This document shows, in pieces, positions 35,491 to 46,671 of a stretch of 64,000 bases of DNA. The translations under genes and the position numbers were made by a program. The first letter of the stretch is position 1. Every line of letters starts with the position of its first letter. Source of the DNA: Lasiosphaeris hirsuta (Eukaryota > Ascomycota > Sordariomycetes > Sordariales > Lasiosphaeriaceae). The DNA is taken from positions 5,332,001 through 5,396,000 of the forward strand of contig JAUKUA010000001.1 of assembly GCA_030549175.1 (NCBI GenBank), read 5' to 3'. The notes under the pieces were generated by a model. That model did no database searches, had not been told where the DNA came from, and was given only the letters and a program-made list of their open reading frames with translations.

Positions 35491-38400
35491 TGTTTGAATC
35501 TTGCAACTGACTGGCTGATCTGAGATAGGTATCGATAAGGCTGAAAAAGCCTGACGAATTGGAGCAAATGGAGGCCAACCTGTTCAGACAATTGCGAAGG
35601 AACTGATGTCGAGGTCCGGGCCTGATATATGAACCAAATTCCGGTGCCCAGCCCTATCTGCAGGGGCTCTCTTTTCCACCCAGGTGATAATGGCGTAGCA
35701 CGCCCGCGAGAAGATGCGCGACGCCTCTTGTGCTACCTTCGGACTCGAATTGGGGAAGATGCTGCGTGGACAAAGCCCACTGCCGCTTTACTGGCCCAAA
35801 CAAACGGCTGTGGGTGAGGTCCAAAAACAGAACTGGGGGTATCAAAGGAGAGGATAGTGGAAGACAAGAAGCGATCAAGGTGGCCTAGGGGGCTCGTTTC
35901 CTCGATCTGACAAAAGACAACGAAGGAGCAAGGCAATTCAGTCCCTGGGCCCTGGGCGTCTTAATACCGGCCCGTCTTGCGCATCCTCATTCAGTCTGGG
36001 CAATGCAAAAGGGGAATGAGACTGGAAGTGCCCGGGGGCTCTGCTGACGGGGGGGCGCCATCCCAGCCAGCTGAGCGCGCCAACACACTGAGCCGTCTGT
36101 TCGTCCGCACTTAGGGATGCAACGTGCACAACTTGCAGACTCGGGTCGGACGCCGCTATCTGGGATTTTCGGTACTAGCCCTCCATCCTGGCAGCCCTTT
36201 GGCCGTCGATCCTGGCCAGGCCACCCAATCGATGCCAGCACATTTGGATTACATATTCGGGAACACGCGTACCTCAGGGCGCGGCTTGAACCGATTCCCT
36301 TGGTTTTCTCTTGGCAGACCGTGCCCAGAGCCCAGGGGAAGGTTAATGGGTCGGGTGTACTCGGTAGCACGAACTGCGAATGGTAGTTCTCGACTAAAGT
36401 AGTAGTATACGGATAGCGCAGGGCAGTCCTTCTCCCTCGTTTCCGCTGGTCGTTGCGAATCCCGACTTGCAGCCTGCATGCTCACGACGACAGAGCGAGC
36501 CGTTTCAGAGGGGAACTTTTCCCGCGTCAAAATCTTTTTGTGTGCACCACAGCCTCAAGCCACAGCGCTCATGAGACTTGGCCGAGAGCGCGGGGCGCGC
36601 GCGTGTGGGTGCAGCAGCCCCCCACCGTACCGTTGGCCTAGTAGGTGTTGAGACACTCGTCAGCGAACGCCCAGGGTCGGCCAGACAGCTCATCTCAATA
36701 GAAAATCCATTGCCTTTGCTTCGTAAACCTGCGCTGCCTCGGTAAGACTTGCAGCAGCTGAGAGAGGCTGCATGGCAGCACCGCCTGCTTTGGCCGTGCT
36801 CAAAGCTGCAAAACCCCGGAACTTGGCGAAGCTGGAGAGATGGGAGTAAAGTGCCAGAAGCAGAGAGGTCGCTTGCCAGCCCAAAATAGACGTCAGCCTG
36901 GTGGGGATTTGTGGATGACATACCGCACAACTGCTATCCATAGTACAGCTAGTTACTAGTATTACACTAAACGACTCCCATTGTTGTCGGGAGTCGGGGC
37001 TGGCCAGTTAGCGCTTCGACGGCGGAACTGCCGCGATCACCCACGACCATCCTCGCACTCTAATTGATCTGCCCTATTTCGGCCCGGCAAACGCTCAGGG
37101 TACAAGATGCTCGCCCGGACACCAATACACCGTCACTACTCCTATCGAAAAAATGAGAAGGTGAGTTTCCCCTTTCCGACAGAATGGCGACCGAGGCATG
37201 AATGCCGATGACGCGACACAGTCAGACACAAGCCCTGGGCAAAGTTTCAGGATAAACTGTGACCGGTAATTTACTTGGCTGCCGAGGATACACTGCCAGT
37301 ATAGTGTACACTCTATACGGCTGCTACTATCACTACTGCATGGTTACAGTGACTGCCGGGCCGTCACGATAAGTCTTTGAGTCTTGACAAGTGTTGTGGA
37401 GTAGTATCCACTGTTGGCTGGCAGATACGATAGCGATAGCACTAAGTGCGCTATACCGCCCTCTGATAACTTCCAGTGGTTACCTTACTTGCATGCGCAG
37501 AACACTGCAGCGCCGAGCGTAAGAGCGAAACACGGCCAGACACGTCGTTCCTTGGCTGGGCTATCTTGAGGCCTTCGTCTTGAGCAGCAGCGGTGACAGC
37601 CTCATGCCCCAGGCCAGTATTGGGCCTAGCCGGTATGCACATGGATGCACTGCGCAGGGAGTCTACAATCGACCCCGTTGCCGATGTGCGTGTCCCTGTC
37701 GTTTCTGACCGTCGCGGGCACCATGATTGGCCTCCCTATGTCTCTGGCGGCCAGCAGAGACCGACAACTGACGCCGACACTGCCCCTCGCCTTGGCGGTG
37801 GGATAACCTTGGCGAATACCGGCTGACCGGGGGCCCGAAAGACCGATAGGAGGGAGAGAGACGTGCTCGTCAGCCTTCGAGTCCTCGACAGGCTCGACAG
37901 GCCTTACGTGACCGAGACCGTAAATCCGAACGAGTAGAAGTCGACCCCCTTCCACCTCGACTCCCGCGATTCATCCCCCCACGACCGCTATTTATTCTTG
38001 GCTGCTACATGACAATCTGCGGCGCGGCCCTTGGGGATGTCCTGCTTTCCGTTCCCCGCCGTCCGTTTGATCATCATTGGGCAAATCATCGACCGTCCTG
38101 TTCCCCCGGCAGCTGCTGAAACGCCGAGTGATAACTTCCATACGGAGTTCTCCCACGCACCCACAACACTCCTGTCTGGACTTTGCTGGTAAAACCTAAC
38201 CGACCGATGACCGAGACCCGCTTGAGAGGCGACGCGTCATCAGGCCGTCGGGTCGGACGGACGCGCCACACCAGAGACCCGAAGGGAAAGGTGCCGCACC
38301 TTTGTCCCGTTGCGGGTGTGGTCTGGAATCGAGAACTCCTGCCGTTCCGATTCCCCGGGCTGCGCGTCGTGGTCAAGGAAAGAAAGAAACAAAGAACAGG

Positions 38401-39245
38401 AACGTAAGGGAGGAACATAACCGACCAGGGGCTTGTGGTCTTGGCATCCGGCCCGCGTGGAACTGCCCTCTACCCAGACTCAGGGCTCAACTGCAGTGTT
38501 TCCTATCCAACTACATTGCATAGTTCTGAATCCAGATAGGGAAACGGGAATTTTCTATCTGACTCCCACGCGTACACTTACGACAACCCGTTTCAGATAG
38601 CAACCACTCTCCTGTGACCAACATTTTACGCTCAGTGCGGGATGCTGCTTTCTATGGAGGCCTCCTTTACCAAAATCGAAACCCTTGGTCACTGTTGCAA
38701 CTCCAGGCCAGAACGATAAACGCCCATTGGTATGAAATATACATACTCCAAAAGCCAAGGTTCACCTATTTAGACGAGCTGATAACCTAGCTGCTAGCTG
38801 CTCCTTGTACCCGCGGCTTCCATCCCATCCTCCAGAGACAAGTGCCGCTAAACAAGAGCCGCGAGCGCAATTGCCATGCCATCCCCGAACGTGGCGGACA
38901 TAATGAGAGCCAATTAAAATGCGCCGAGGTCCATCGTCTTCCGTATCATCCTATATGCCGTGTTTTCCCAGGTTCCCTTTTCCCTAGCCAAGCCAAATGA
39001 TGCCATTGCTTTGCCATGTTGTTATCTCATGGTTTCCCCACTGCCAGCCATGACGACCTTGTAAAAGACGATGCCGAGAAAAATTAGTTCCACCAACCCC
39101 TCTTGCTCAGCTCCGCCCCCCTCCTCCCCTCTCGAGTGAGCTTGCTTGCGCGTCTTCTGGCTTTTGTGCTCTATTTCTCAACTTCCTGACGATCTACTGC
39201 GTGTATCATGGCCGTACCATCTCTCGTCGTTGAAAAAGAATAGTT
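35491..39245. other. intergenic, 3.75 kb, no gene recognised
   Basis: This is the largest gap in the right half of the window. I find no coding frame with protein character on either strand. It includes the promoter of the DOMON gene and the 3' flank of the Psk1-like kinase. A near-palindrome around AGTGTACACT lies near 37297-37315. Confidence 0.5.
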
Positions 39246-40898
39246 CTAGGCCGGAATTCGAAACCCGTTGCTCTCGATCAAGCTGCTGGAAGCGACAAAG
39301 CTGAAGCCGCCAAACATGTCATCCTTCGCCTCCTTGGCCGACGCTCCTCCGTTACCTCCCCAAAGACTATAGTCATCACCATCCAGCCGGCTGACGACGG
39401 GGCTGAGGCTCAGATCCGTGAACTCGGGCGCAAAGTTCTCAGCTAGCTCCGGGTCAGTGATCATGGGCTGGATAGGGGGCTCGACTCCGCGCGCTGCGAG
39501 CACGCGCCAGTCGATCTTGCGGAAGAAGCGATGCTTCTTGATGATTGTCAGGTCCTTGGGCATGTTGGATCCCAGACGCTTGGCCGGGTCCTTGCGCAAC
39601 AAGCGCGTCAGCAGGTCCTTGGCGTCGGGGCTTAGGAAGTAGGGCATGACCATCTTCTGCTTGACAATGTTTTCCTGGATCTTGGCATGGTTTTGACCCC
39701 GAAAAGGCGGGTTGCCCGTCATCAAGTCAAAGCCCAGCGCGCCGAAGGACCACCAGTCAACCGCTTTGCCGTACTTCTTTCCTTGAATCACCTCAGGTGC
39801 CATGTACTCGACGGTGCCGAGCATCGAGTTGCACTCATCGGGGTCAACGGCCACCTTAGACAGGCCGAAGTCGGTTAGCAGCAAGTGGCCATCTGAGTCA
39901 AGCAGGCAGTTCTCGGGCTTGAGGTCGCGGTAGACAACACCGAGGTCATCGTGCAGATGCGACAAGGCGAGCACCATTTCGGCCATGTAGAAGGCGGCAG
40001 TCGCCTCGGGAAACATCTTCTCCGTGTTGAGATGGGTGAACAGCTCGCCGCCTTGGCCATACTCGAGAATCAGGTACAGCTTCTCTTGGTCTTGGAAGGC
40101 ATAGAAGAGCTTGACCACAAAGGGGTGGCGGTTGACACTCTCTAGGATCTGGCGCTCCGTGCGAGTCTGTTCAACGAGCTTCTTGTGCACCACCAAAGAA
40201 GCCTTCTTGAACTGCTTCTGGGCGTACAGACGGCCCGTGGTACGCTGCTTGACCAGAATAACCGTTCCGTACGTTCCCTTGCCCAGACAGCGAAGAGGCT
40301 CAAAGTCGTCGGCCGTCATCTTGTGACGTGGCTCAACGACATCCTCCACGACATCCGGAAAGGTGTCGTCGCTGATGCCCTGCCCATTCACCCCGCTGAT
40401 AAAATCATGCTCCAGATTGATCTCGTAGCTGGTGGTAGCATTCGAAGCCGTCTCGTCTCCGCTGCCACTGTTACTGTGCTTATGGCTGTTACTACGCAGA
40501 ACCATGCGGCTCTGCCGGCGGCTGCCGTTTCCGGGCGTGTCGTTGGTGAGTGGGGACGAGTACGAGGGCTGGCTCTCGCTGCGGGTCATGGAACTAGCGC
40601 GCGACGAGGCTGCGGTGATGTCGCTGTTGAGACTCAGGGGCTCGAGCTTCATGCGCAGCTTGCCGATGCCGCTGACGGCAGGCGACTGGACGGGCTTGAG
40701 GATCGGGCTGCAGTTTGCGCTGACAACGTCGTCGACAATATGCGGCTTGGGGATGCGACCCCGCTTGACCGGGGTCTTGCCAGTTTTGCCACGAAACTGA
40801 GGGGTCGAGCAGCAGTCCGAGTCGGCCTCATCGCCCGAGGCAGCCGGGGTCCCGAAGCCCCGTACCGTCTTCAGCGCCGGAGTCGCGGGGGCGATCAT
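39246..40898 (-). CDS. AGC protein kinase, S6K-like (Psk1-type)
   Basis: An intron-less frame of 550 residues. The first 190 residues are disordered, with Ser/Pro-rich patches. The kinase domain, about 195-455, shows FEPLRCLGKGTYGTV, the lysine of LYAQKQF, VVYRDLKPENCLLD, TDFGLSK, and the T-loop SMLGTVEYMAPEV. The AGC tail has FAPEFTDLSLSPV (turn-motif region) and the hydrophobic motif DMFGGFSFV. There is no C2 domain. Domain make-up and tail fit the fission-yeast Psk1/ribosomal S6 kinase branch, which TORC1 activates. Assignment to that branch rather than another AGC branch rests on motif similarity and needs a tree. The hydrophobic-motif serine is present. Confidence 0.88.
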   Translation of the reverse strand: MIAPATPALKTVRGFGTPAASGDEADSDCCSTPQFRGKTGKTPVKRGRIPKPHIVDDVVSANCSPILKPVQSPAVSGIGKLRMKLEPLSLNSDITAASSRASSMTRSESQPSYSSPLTNDTPGNGSRRQSRMVLRSNSHKHSNSGSGDETASNATTSYEINLEHDFISGVNGQGISDDTFPDVVEDVVEPRHKMTADDFEPLRCLGKGTYGTVILVKQRTTGRLYAQKQFKKASLVVHKKLVEQTRTERQILESVNRHPFVVKLFYAFQDQEKLYLILEYGQGGELFTHLNTEKMFPEATAAFYMAEMVLALSHLHDDLGVVYRDLKPENCLLDSDGHLLLTDFGLSKVAVDPDECNSMLGTVEYMAPEVIQGKKYGKAVDWWSFGALGFDLMTGNPPFRGQNHAKIQENIVKQKMVMPYFLSPDAKDLLTRLLRKDPAKRLGSNMPKDLTIIKKHRFFRKIDWRVLAARGVEPPIQPMITDPELAENFAPEFTDLSLSPVVSRLDGDDYSLWGGNGGASAKEAKDDMFGGFSFVASSSLIESNGFRIPA

Positions 40899-42209
40899 TT
40901 TGGCTGCCGCTGACAGGCTGACGCCCGAGAATTATGTGTATTTTTGAAAAGGCCAAAATAGCGGTCAGCGGTCAAATCCGCTCCCGAGTTGTTCAGTCGA
41001 ACAGACAGGTTTTCGCCGCGGGCAGCGTTGCATTCAAGGTGTGCCAGGCCTTCGGCGTTGAGCGTCAGCGCGTAGCTCTGCGTGATGCTTGCGTCCGAGT
41101 CCTTGATGGCTTGAGATCGCACGCATCTGGTGTTTGAAAAACGAAGTGGAGTTATCGTTATTGGTTTCGATATGCATTGATAGCGTGTCGATTACTGGCG
41201 GCTCTTGGTTTCGCTGGGGTTTGGTAAGGGAAGGGGTCACCTATGGTGAGAGTAAGGAAGAGATCAGAAAGAAGTGACGAAAACATCCATGGGTCTACCT
41301 AAAAAAGGTGTTCACATGCCTTCAGTGTGCGCCCACCCGCCCAGTTTCCTAGGTATAGTGCCCGCATTTACAGCAGCCCTGAAAAATTTACAGCCAATTA
41401 CAAGCATCCCTAGACTGGAGTGGGGGCTGTCCTCCTGGTCCAAACCACGTTTCCCCAAGTCGTGCCAATCCGGCCAGATCTAAACTATTCTGCAATGATG
41501 CGCGCAACACACCACAAGTGGCTCTGGGCATTCAGGGGATATTAATTCAACATCCCAATATGATCCTCGATACCCCCTGAACTCAAAGTCTGCGGGGCGT
41601 ATTTCCCGAAACCATCCACCAGGTACGTTTATTCTACACGCCAGAGTTCTTAGGGAAGAACGGGTTGCATATCCAGCCAAAGAGAAAAAGCAGAGCAACA
41701 GCAGCTTGCCGAGGTCAAGTTCTTTCAGGACGAGCACCGAGAAGCGAGAGCCCAGGGGACACATAATTACGATATAAGAATACACTCTACTGGCCAGCTC
41801 GGAAATTCTATGCGCTGGCCAAAGATGTTTCGGTGGGTTTTAATTAGCCAGCGATTGATTGGAATTATGCGCCATGGACAGCGGCGCTCTGACACCTCAC
41901 TCTTTCGGGCCTGAGAGTCCAGCTCTGCTCTTTGTGGCCGCCACGCGGGTCAGACCCAAATGAATTCGATGTTGAGGGTTAGGGTCAAGTATAGGTAAGT
42001 CGTGAGTGCGAAGTGTGGAACTGGCGGGTAGCGGGGCTGCCAAGGTCTGGCGCCGATCTTAGCCCCAGGCCGTCCATCCCAGTTGACGCCAAAATATTTT
42101 GCTCCCTATCGACATCACTCAGGATCGCCCCTCATCTTCGCCCTGTCGGCGCAATCCCAAACCAATACGCGAATCCAACAAAGACAAACACACTGCGCTC
42201 GTCGTAATC
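40899..42209. other. divergent promoter region, 1.3 kb
   Basis: This lies between the Psk1-like kinase and PRP4, which point away from each other. The long frames here are random in composition. No RNA gene is seen. Confidence 0.5.
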
Positions 42210-43937
42210 ATGATACATCCATCGCGTAGGGCATACGTGGAGGAAGCCGAGGCCGAGGTGAGCTTACTCCCAAATCCCCCATCGCAACCCAGATTGCAGC
42301 AGCTCAACAGCATAGACAAAGGCCGAGCTGACCCGCATCATCGTGTGCAGGATCGTGGAGGTATAGATCTAGCGAGTATCCGTAAGTCCTCCTAGGGGTT
42401 TCCCCGCGTAATTCAGCTCCTAACAGGTATTTCAGCCCTCGATCGCGACTATGACCTCCCCGGCGCCGGCGCCGGCATCGCCCCTGAAAAGGCATCGGCC
42501 CTCCTGTCCCAATTCGAGCGCAGGAGGCTTGCCGCAACTATCGCAGTCCCTACCGACGATGGACGAGTCCGGGCTAGGCTTCGAGAACTGGGCGAACCCG
42601 TCACGCTCTTCGGGGAAGGCCCCGCTGACAGGCGCGACCGGCTACGCGAACTCCTCGCTGAACAAGCGCAGAATCCAGGTCAAGAAAATGCAGATGTCGA
42701 CATGAAGGATGCCGAGGAAGGTGATGCGGACGGTGATGAGCAAGAAGAGGAGTTTTACTCTCGAGGTGGGCCAGAGCTGCTCCAGACCCGGATAGACATC
42801 GCCAACTACTCGATCCCGCGGGCGAAGAGGCGCATTGAATTTCAAAAGAAAGAGGCCACCATCCCACTGCGAACACACATCAAATTCCGGAAAGATATCA
42901 AAGACAGGCTCAAGGGCTTTGAGCTCCAAGGCAGTCAGACCGCGGGAGACCGCCACATCAGCATGACTAGGTTTTCGCCAAATGGGGAGATGATCGCGAC
43001 AGGCAACTGGGGAGGACAGGTGAAGCTTATCGAAGTCCCCAGCCTCGAACCCAAGCGCACATTAAGGGGTCACACCAACAAAGTGAGCGGCCTTTCGTGG
43101 ATGCCCGGGGCTACGCTCCCAGAGAGCAGCGTCTCGCCAGACACTGTGAACCTCGCGTCTGGCGGAGCAGAGGGGCACATTCATTTATGGTCTCTGAACA
43201 GGGACACTCCCCTTTCCACCCTAGAAGGTCACTCACAACGTGTCTGCCGCGTTGAGTTCCATCCCTCCGGGAAATACTTGGCATCCGCTTCGGAGGATAC
43301 ATCCTGGAGACTGTGGGACGTTGAAATGACGACAGAACTGCTGCTTCAAGAGGGGCATTCGCGCGGGGTGTACGCTGTCAGCTTCAATACCGACGGCTCC
43401 CTTCTCGCAAGCGCGGGACTTGACAGTATTGGACGAATCTGGGATCTCCGTTCTGGCCGGACAGTCATGATTCTTGACGGACATATGGACGGCCACATCA
43501 AGCCGATCTACGGCCTTGACTGGGACGCGGACGGCCACCGGGTTCTGACAGCCTCTGCTGATGGGTGGATAAAATGTTGGGATGTCAGAAAAGTGCAGAG
43601 GACGGGCGGGATTGGCGCGCACACGAGCGCGGTGGCCGACGTAAGGTGGTTCAAGGGGCTTGACGATCCCCTCCAGGGCAGTCCCCCAGGCGAGGATGAC
43701 AAGGGCATGCAGGTGCCCAAGAAGTCGGGCACTTTCCTTGTGTCCGCTGGCTTCGACCACAAGGTGAACATCTTCTCTGCCGACGACTGGGCGCTAGTGC
43801 AGTCACTCAGTGGCCACACGGGACCTGTTGCAAGCGTTGATGTGAGCCGGAACGGAAAGTGGATTGTGAGCGGCGGCCACGATCGGACCGTCAAGCTTTG
43901 GGGCCGAAACGACTCGACTGGCATGTACGGCACCTGA
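42210..43937 (+). CDS. PRP4: U4/U6 snRNP splicing factor PRP4 (WD40)
   Basis: The best model has exons 42210-42257, 42300-42381 and 42436-43937, giving 543 residues. Exon 1 codes for MIHPSRRAYVEEAEAE. After exon 3 starts, ERRRLAATIAVPTDDGRVRARLRELGEPVTLFGEGPADRRDRLREL matches the SFM/PRP4 motif. An acidic patch follows, then YSRGGPELLQTRIDIANYSIPRAKRRI and seven or so WD40 repeats with GH...WD pairs (GHTNKVSGLSW, GHSQRVCRVEFHPSGKYLASASEDTSWRLWD). Prp4 belongs to the U4/U6.U5 tri-snRNP. The second acceptor was taken at TTTCAG, 11 bp after a CTAAC branch site. Intron 1 would be only 42 bp, so the exact limits of exon 2 are uncertain. Confidence 0.9.
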
Positions 43938-44372
43938 TTTCACATAACCGCGGCCACAGGGCGCGGGCCGCTTAGCCAGCCAGGTAGATACATGACAATA
44001 AGTTGTACAAATAGAAGAAGAATGGGCAAAATAAACTTGATACCCAGGGGTAGACGGCATCGCGCGTCACGTGATAACGCCAAGCCTATCCCTGCAATTG
44101 AGGCGACTGCGGTGCACGGCCCCGGTCCAAGCTTCGTTTGCCCGATAAAGACGATAATGAATCTCAGCTTGGTTTGTTCGTGGTTCCAAGTTGCCGTTCC
44201 AGAAAGTCTCCATCTTTCGACCAAGTTTTGCGACCAGGCCGCTCCGCGGAACCAAACGCCAGCCGCCTCTCAATGCGTACCATCTAATCGTCCGCAATCT
44301 GAAGGGCGCAAAGGGGAGGATCATTGGAATCGGCATCACTCACTGACGACCACGTCGCCCACGCCGCCCACC
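43938..44372. other. intergenic between PRP4 and the cyclin gene
   Basis: A short tandem-gene spacer. Nothing beyond promoter and terminator DNA is seen. Confidence 0.5.
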
Positions 44373-46026
44373 ATGTCGAACGTTGACCGATACCGCCCCC
44401 CGCGAGAAGGCTACCAGCCGCCCTCTCTCCCCCCGAAACCACCACCAACCGTCCTGGACCGCATGTCCAAGTCGCCGTCTCGAAGGCGCGACGTACCTCC
44501 CGCTGCACCATCACCGCCCGTCCACAGCTCGAGAACGTCGCCCCCCCGGCCTCTATCGCGCCGCAGTGCACCCTCGCCCGCTCAGTCAAGCCCGCAGAGA
44601 ACGCCGCAAGCGCCCCGCGACCAGTGGTATTTCACATCCTACGAAGTGGCGAGCACGCCGAGCATACTAGACGGTCTTACTTTATCCGAGGAGCGGCTGC
44701 GAAGAGCCAAAGGCGTCAATTTCATCTACCAGGCCGGCATCCTAATCAACCTTCCCCAAGTCACATTATGGGTTGCTGGCGTTTTCTTCCACCGCTTCTA
44801 CATGCGATACAGTATGGCGGAAGATAAGGGCGGTATCCACCACTACGTAAGCCACATTTCTGATGGCTTCCGCGTAGATCGCACCTTGCTCCCTGCCCTT
44901 TGGATATCGTGGACGAAACAAAAATAACAAGTGCTGACTCTACCCTCGATCACAGAATATCGCGGCCACAGCCCTCTTTCTTGCTAACAAGACGGAGGAA
45001 AACTGCCGGAAAACCAAAGACCTGATCATTGCGGTCGCCAAGGTCGCCCAAAAGAACGCGAAGCTCATCATCGACGAGCAGAGCAAGGAGTACTGGAGAT
45101 GGCGTGACAGCATCATGGCCTATGAGGAAGTGATGCTTGAGACGCTCACCTTTGATCTCATGGTCGATAATCCTTACAACCAGCTGGCCGAGCTGCTCGA
45201 GCTGCTCGACTCGATCCACCACAAGCCCGTTAGGGACGCGGCATGGGCATTTTGCAACGACGCGTGCCTGACGGTGCTACCGCTCCTCATGACGGCGCGT
45301 GACGTCGCCATCAGCGCCATCTTCTTCGCGACCGCAGTCACGCACGAGAAGATGGATGACGTTGGGGGCGAGCCGTGGTGGCGCTACCTCAAGGGCAGCG
45401 AGTCTCTCACCGTCAATGCCGTGTCGATCGTGACGGAGTTCTACAAGGAGAACCCATTGCGCAAGCAGGATGCAAAGTTGCCTCCTGGCTCACCCGAATT
45501 CAACCTCGAAAGCACGCGAAGACGCGGCGAGAACATCATAAGCCATACCGAAGCCGGCTCAAGTCACAATGGGAGCCCGATTGGTACGGACCGCGACACG
45601 CAGAGCCCATCGCGCGGTAGCCGACCAAACGGCAGAGGAGCGAATCAAGCTGTCCACCATGATACCGGAGAGAAGAAGGAGGAGGGCGAAAGTGAAGTCA
45701 AGAAGGAGCCCGTCGATTTTAACTCTTCATACATGAGCGTCGACATAGCCTCACAAGCCAGCAGGGGCGATTCGGACGCGGCACTCAAGGTAGCGGCGAA
45801 CGATTTGGCGGTTCATGAGAGAGGTCAGACAAATGGCGGGGGACTGAAGTCCCCAATGCTTCCTAACTTTCAAGGCGGCCTAAAGTCACCAACAATTCCA
45901 GGCAGCATGAAGCGTAAGAGCATAGAAACGGACTTGGATCGGGATCAGGACCAAGGCGAAGCCCAGGATAGGGAGTCGAAGAAGCCAAGGTTGGCCGATG
46001 ACGACGAGGGAGAGGTGAAGGAATAA
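44373..46026 (+). CDS. Cyclin of a transcriptional CDK (cyclin T/K, Pch1- or Ctk2-like)
   Basis: Exons are 44373-44846 and 44956-46026, giving 514 residues. A Pro/Ser/Arg-rich N-terminus of about 85 residues leads to the cyclin box: WYFTSYEVASTPSILDGLTLSEERLRRAKGVNFI, VFFHRFYMRYS, HHYNIAATALFLANKTEENCRKTKDLI, WRWRDSIMAYEEVMLETLTFDL. A second cyclin fold covers about 240-330. The C-terminal 180 residues are charged and disordered, ending in KKPRL-type basic patches. This pattern is that of cyclins for Cdk9/Cdk12-type kinases that phosphorylate RNA polymerase II. I cannot separate the Pch1 (P-TEFb) from the Ctk2 branch by eye. The intron of 109 bp splits HHY|NIAA in phase 0. Confidence 0.87.
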
Positions 46027-46671
46027 AGAGCCCCCAACGAGCCAGTCTTCGTTGTTGTCCATTTAGTTTTCATGGTAGTGTTTTTTATTTTTATTTTTTT
46101 CTTTCTCTTTTTGCCGTTTTCTCACGGGGGTCGGTTTGGCTTTTTTCATGGCGTTGACAAGGGACAACGGGGCGGGCGAATGCGGACTGCAGGTGGAAAG
46201 GGGGTTCGGCATGGTAACTTTTTTTTTTGCGAATTTGGTTTCTGGACTACCTTTTCCCGAGGTTTCCCCTTATTTCCACCATTGTCCAGTTCACAGGATT
46301 TCGAAATGTTTTGAAAGGCCAGGGGCCGTCAGATCGGAGGAATTGTAACATACTAGCCTGGCCTGCATTATCTGCGTGAGGGTTAACATGGCAATTGTTG
46401 GGGTAAGGGCGAACAAGCGCTGGCTTGTTGGCGGCATGACGATTCTGCCGGATATGACAAGCAGAGGAAGAGAGAATACCAAGGTGGCTATCATCCTAAC
46501 TTTGGTGGCGATTGTAATGCAGACATGCGGCTGTGTCACAGAATGAGGTTGTCGGGGTGTCAAGCAGAGCTAATACGAATAAACTGCATGCAACCGAAAC
46601 AAATTTCGGTGTCAATGTCTGGCTTCCCAAGGGCATCATATCCTTTTCGGTCATTTATCCTATGGTGCATA
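46027..46671. other. convergent intergenic
   Basis: This lies between the 3' ends of the cyclin gene and DUS4. It is T-rich on the plus strand at 46075-46110, likely part of the cyclin 3' UTR. No gene is seen. Confidence 0.5.

Noticed and set aside
22453..39245. RIP-mutated transposons in the gene-poor stretches
   Set aside because: I saw no strongly AT-shifted blocks, terminal repeats or transposase/reverse-transcriptase motifs in these intervals.
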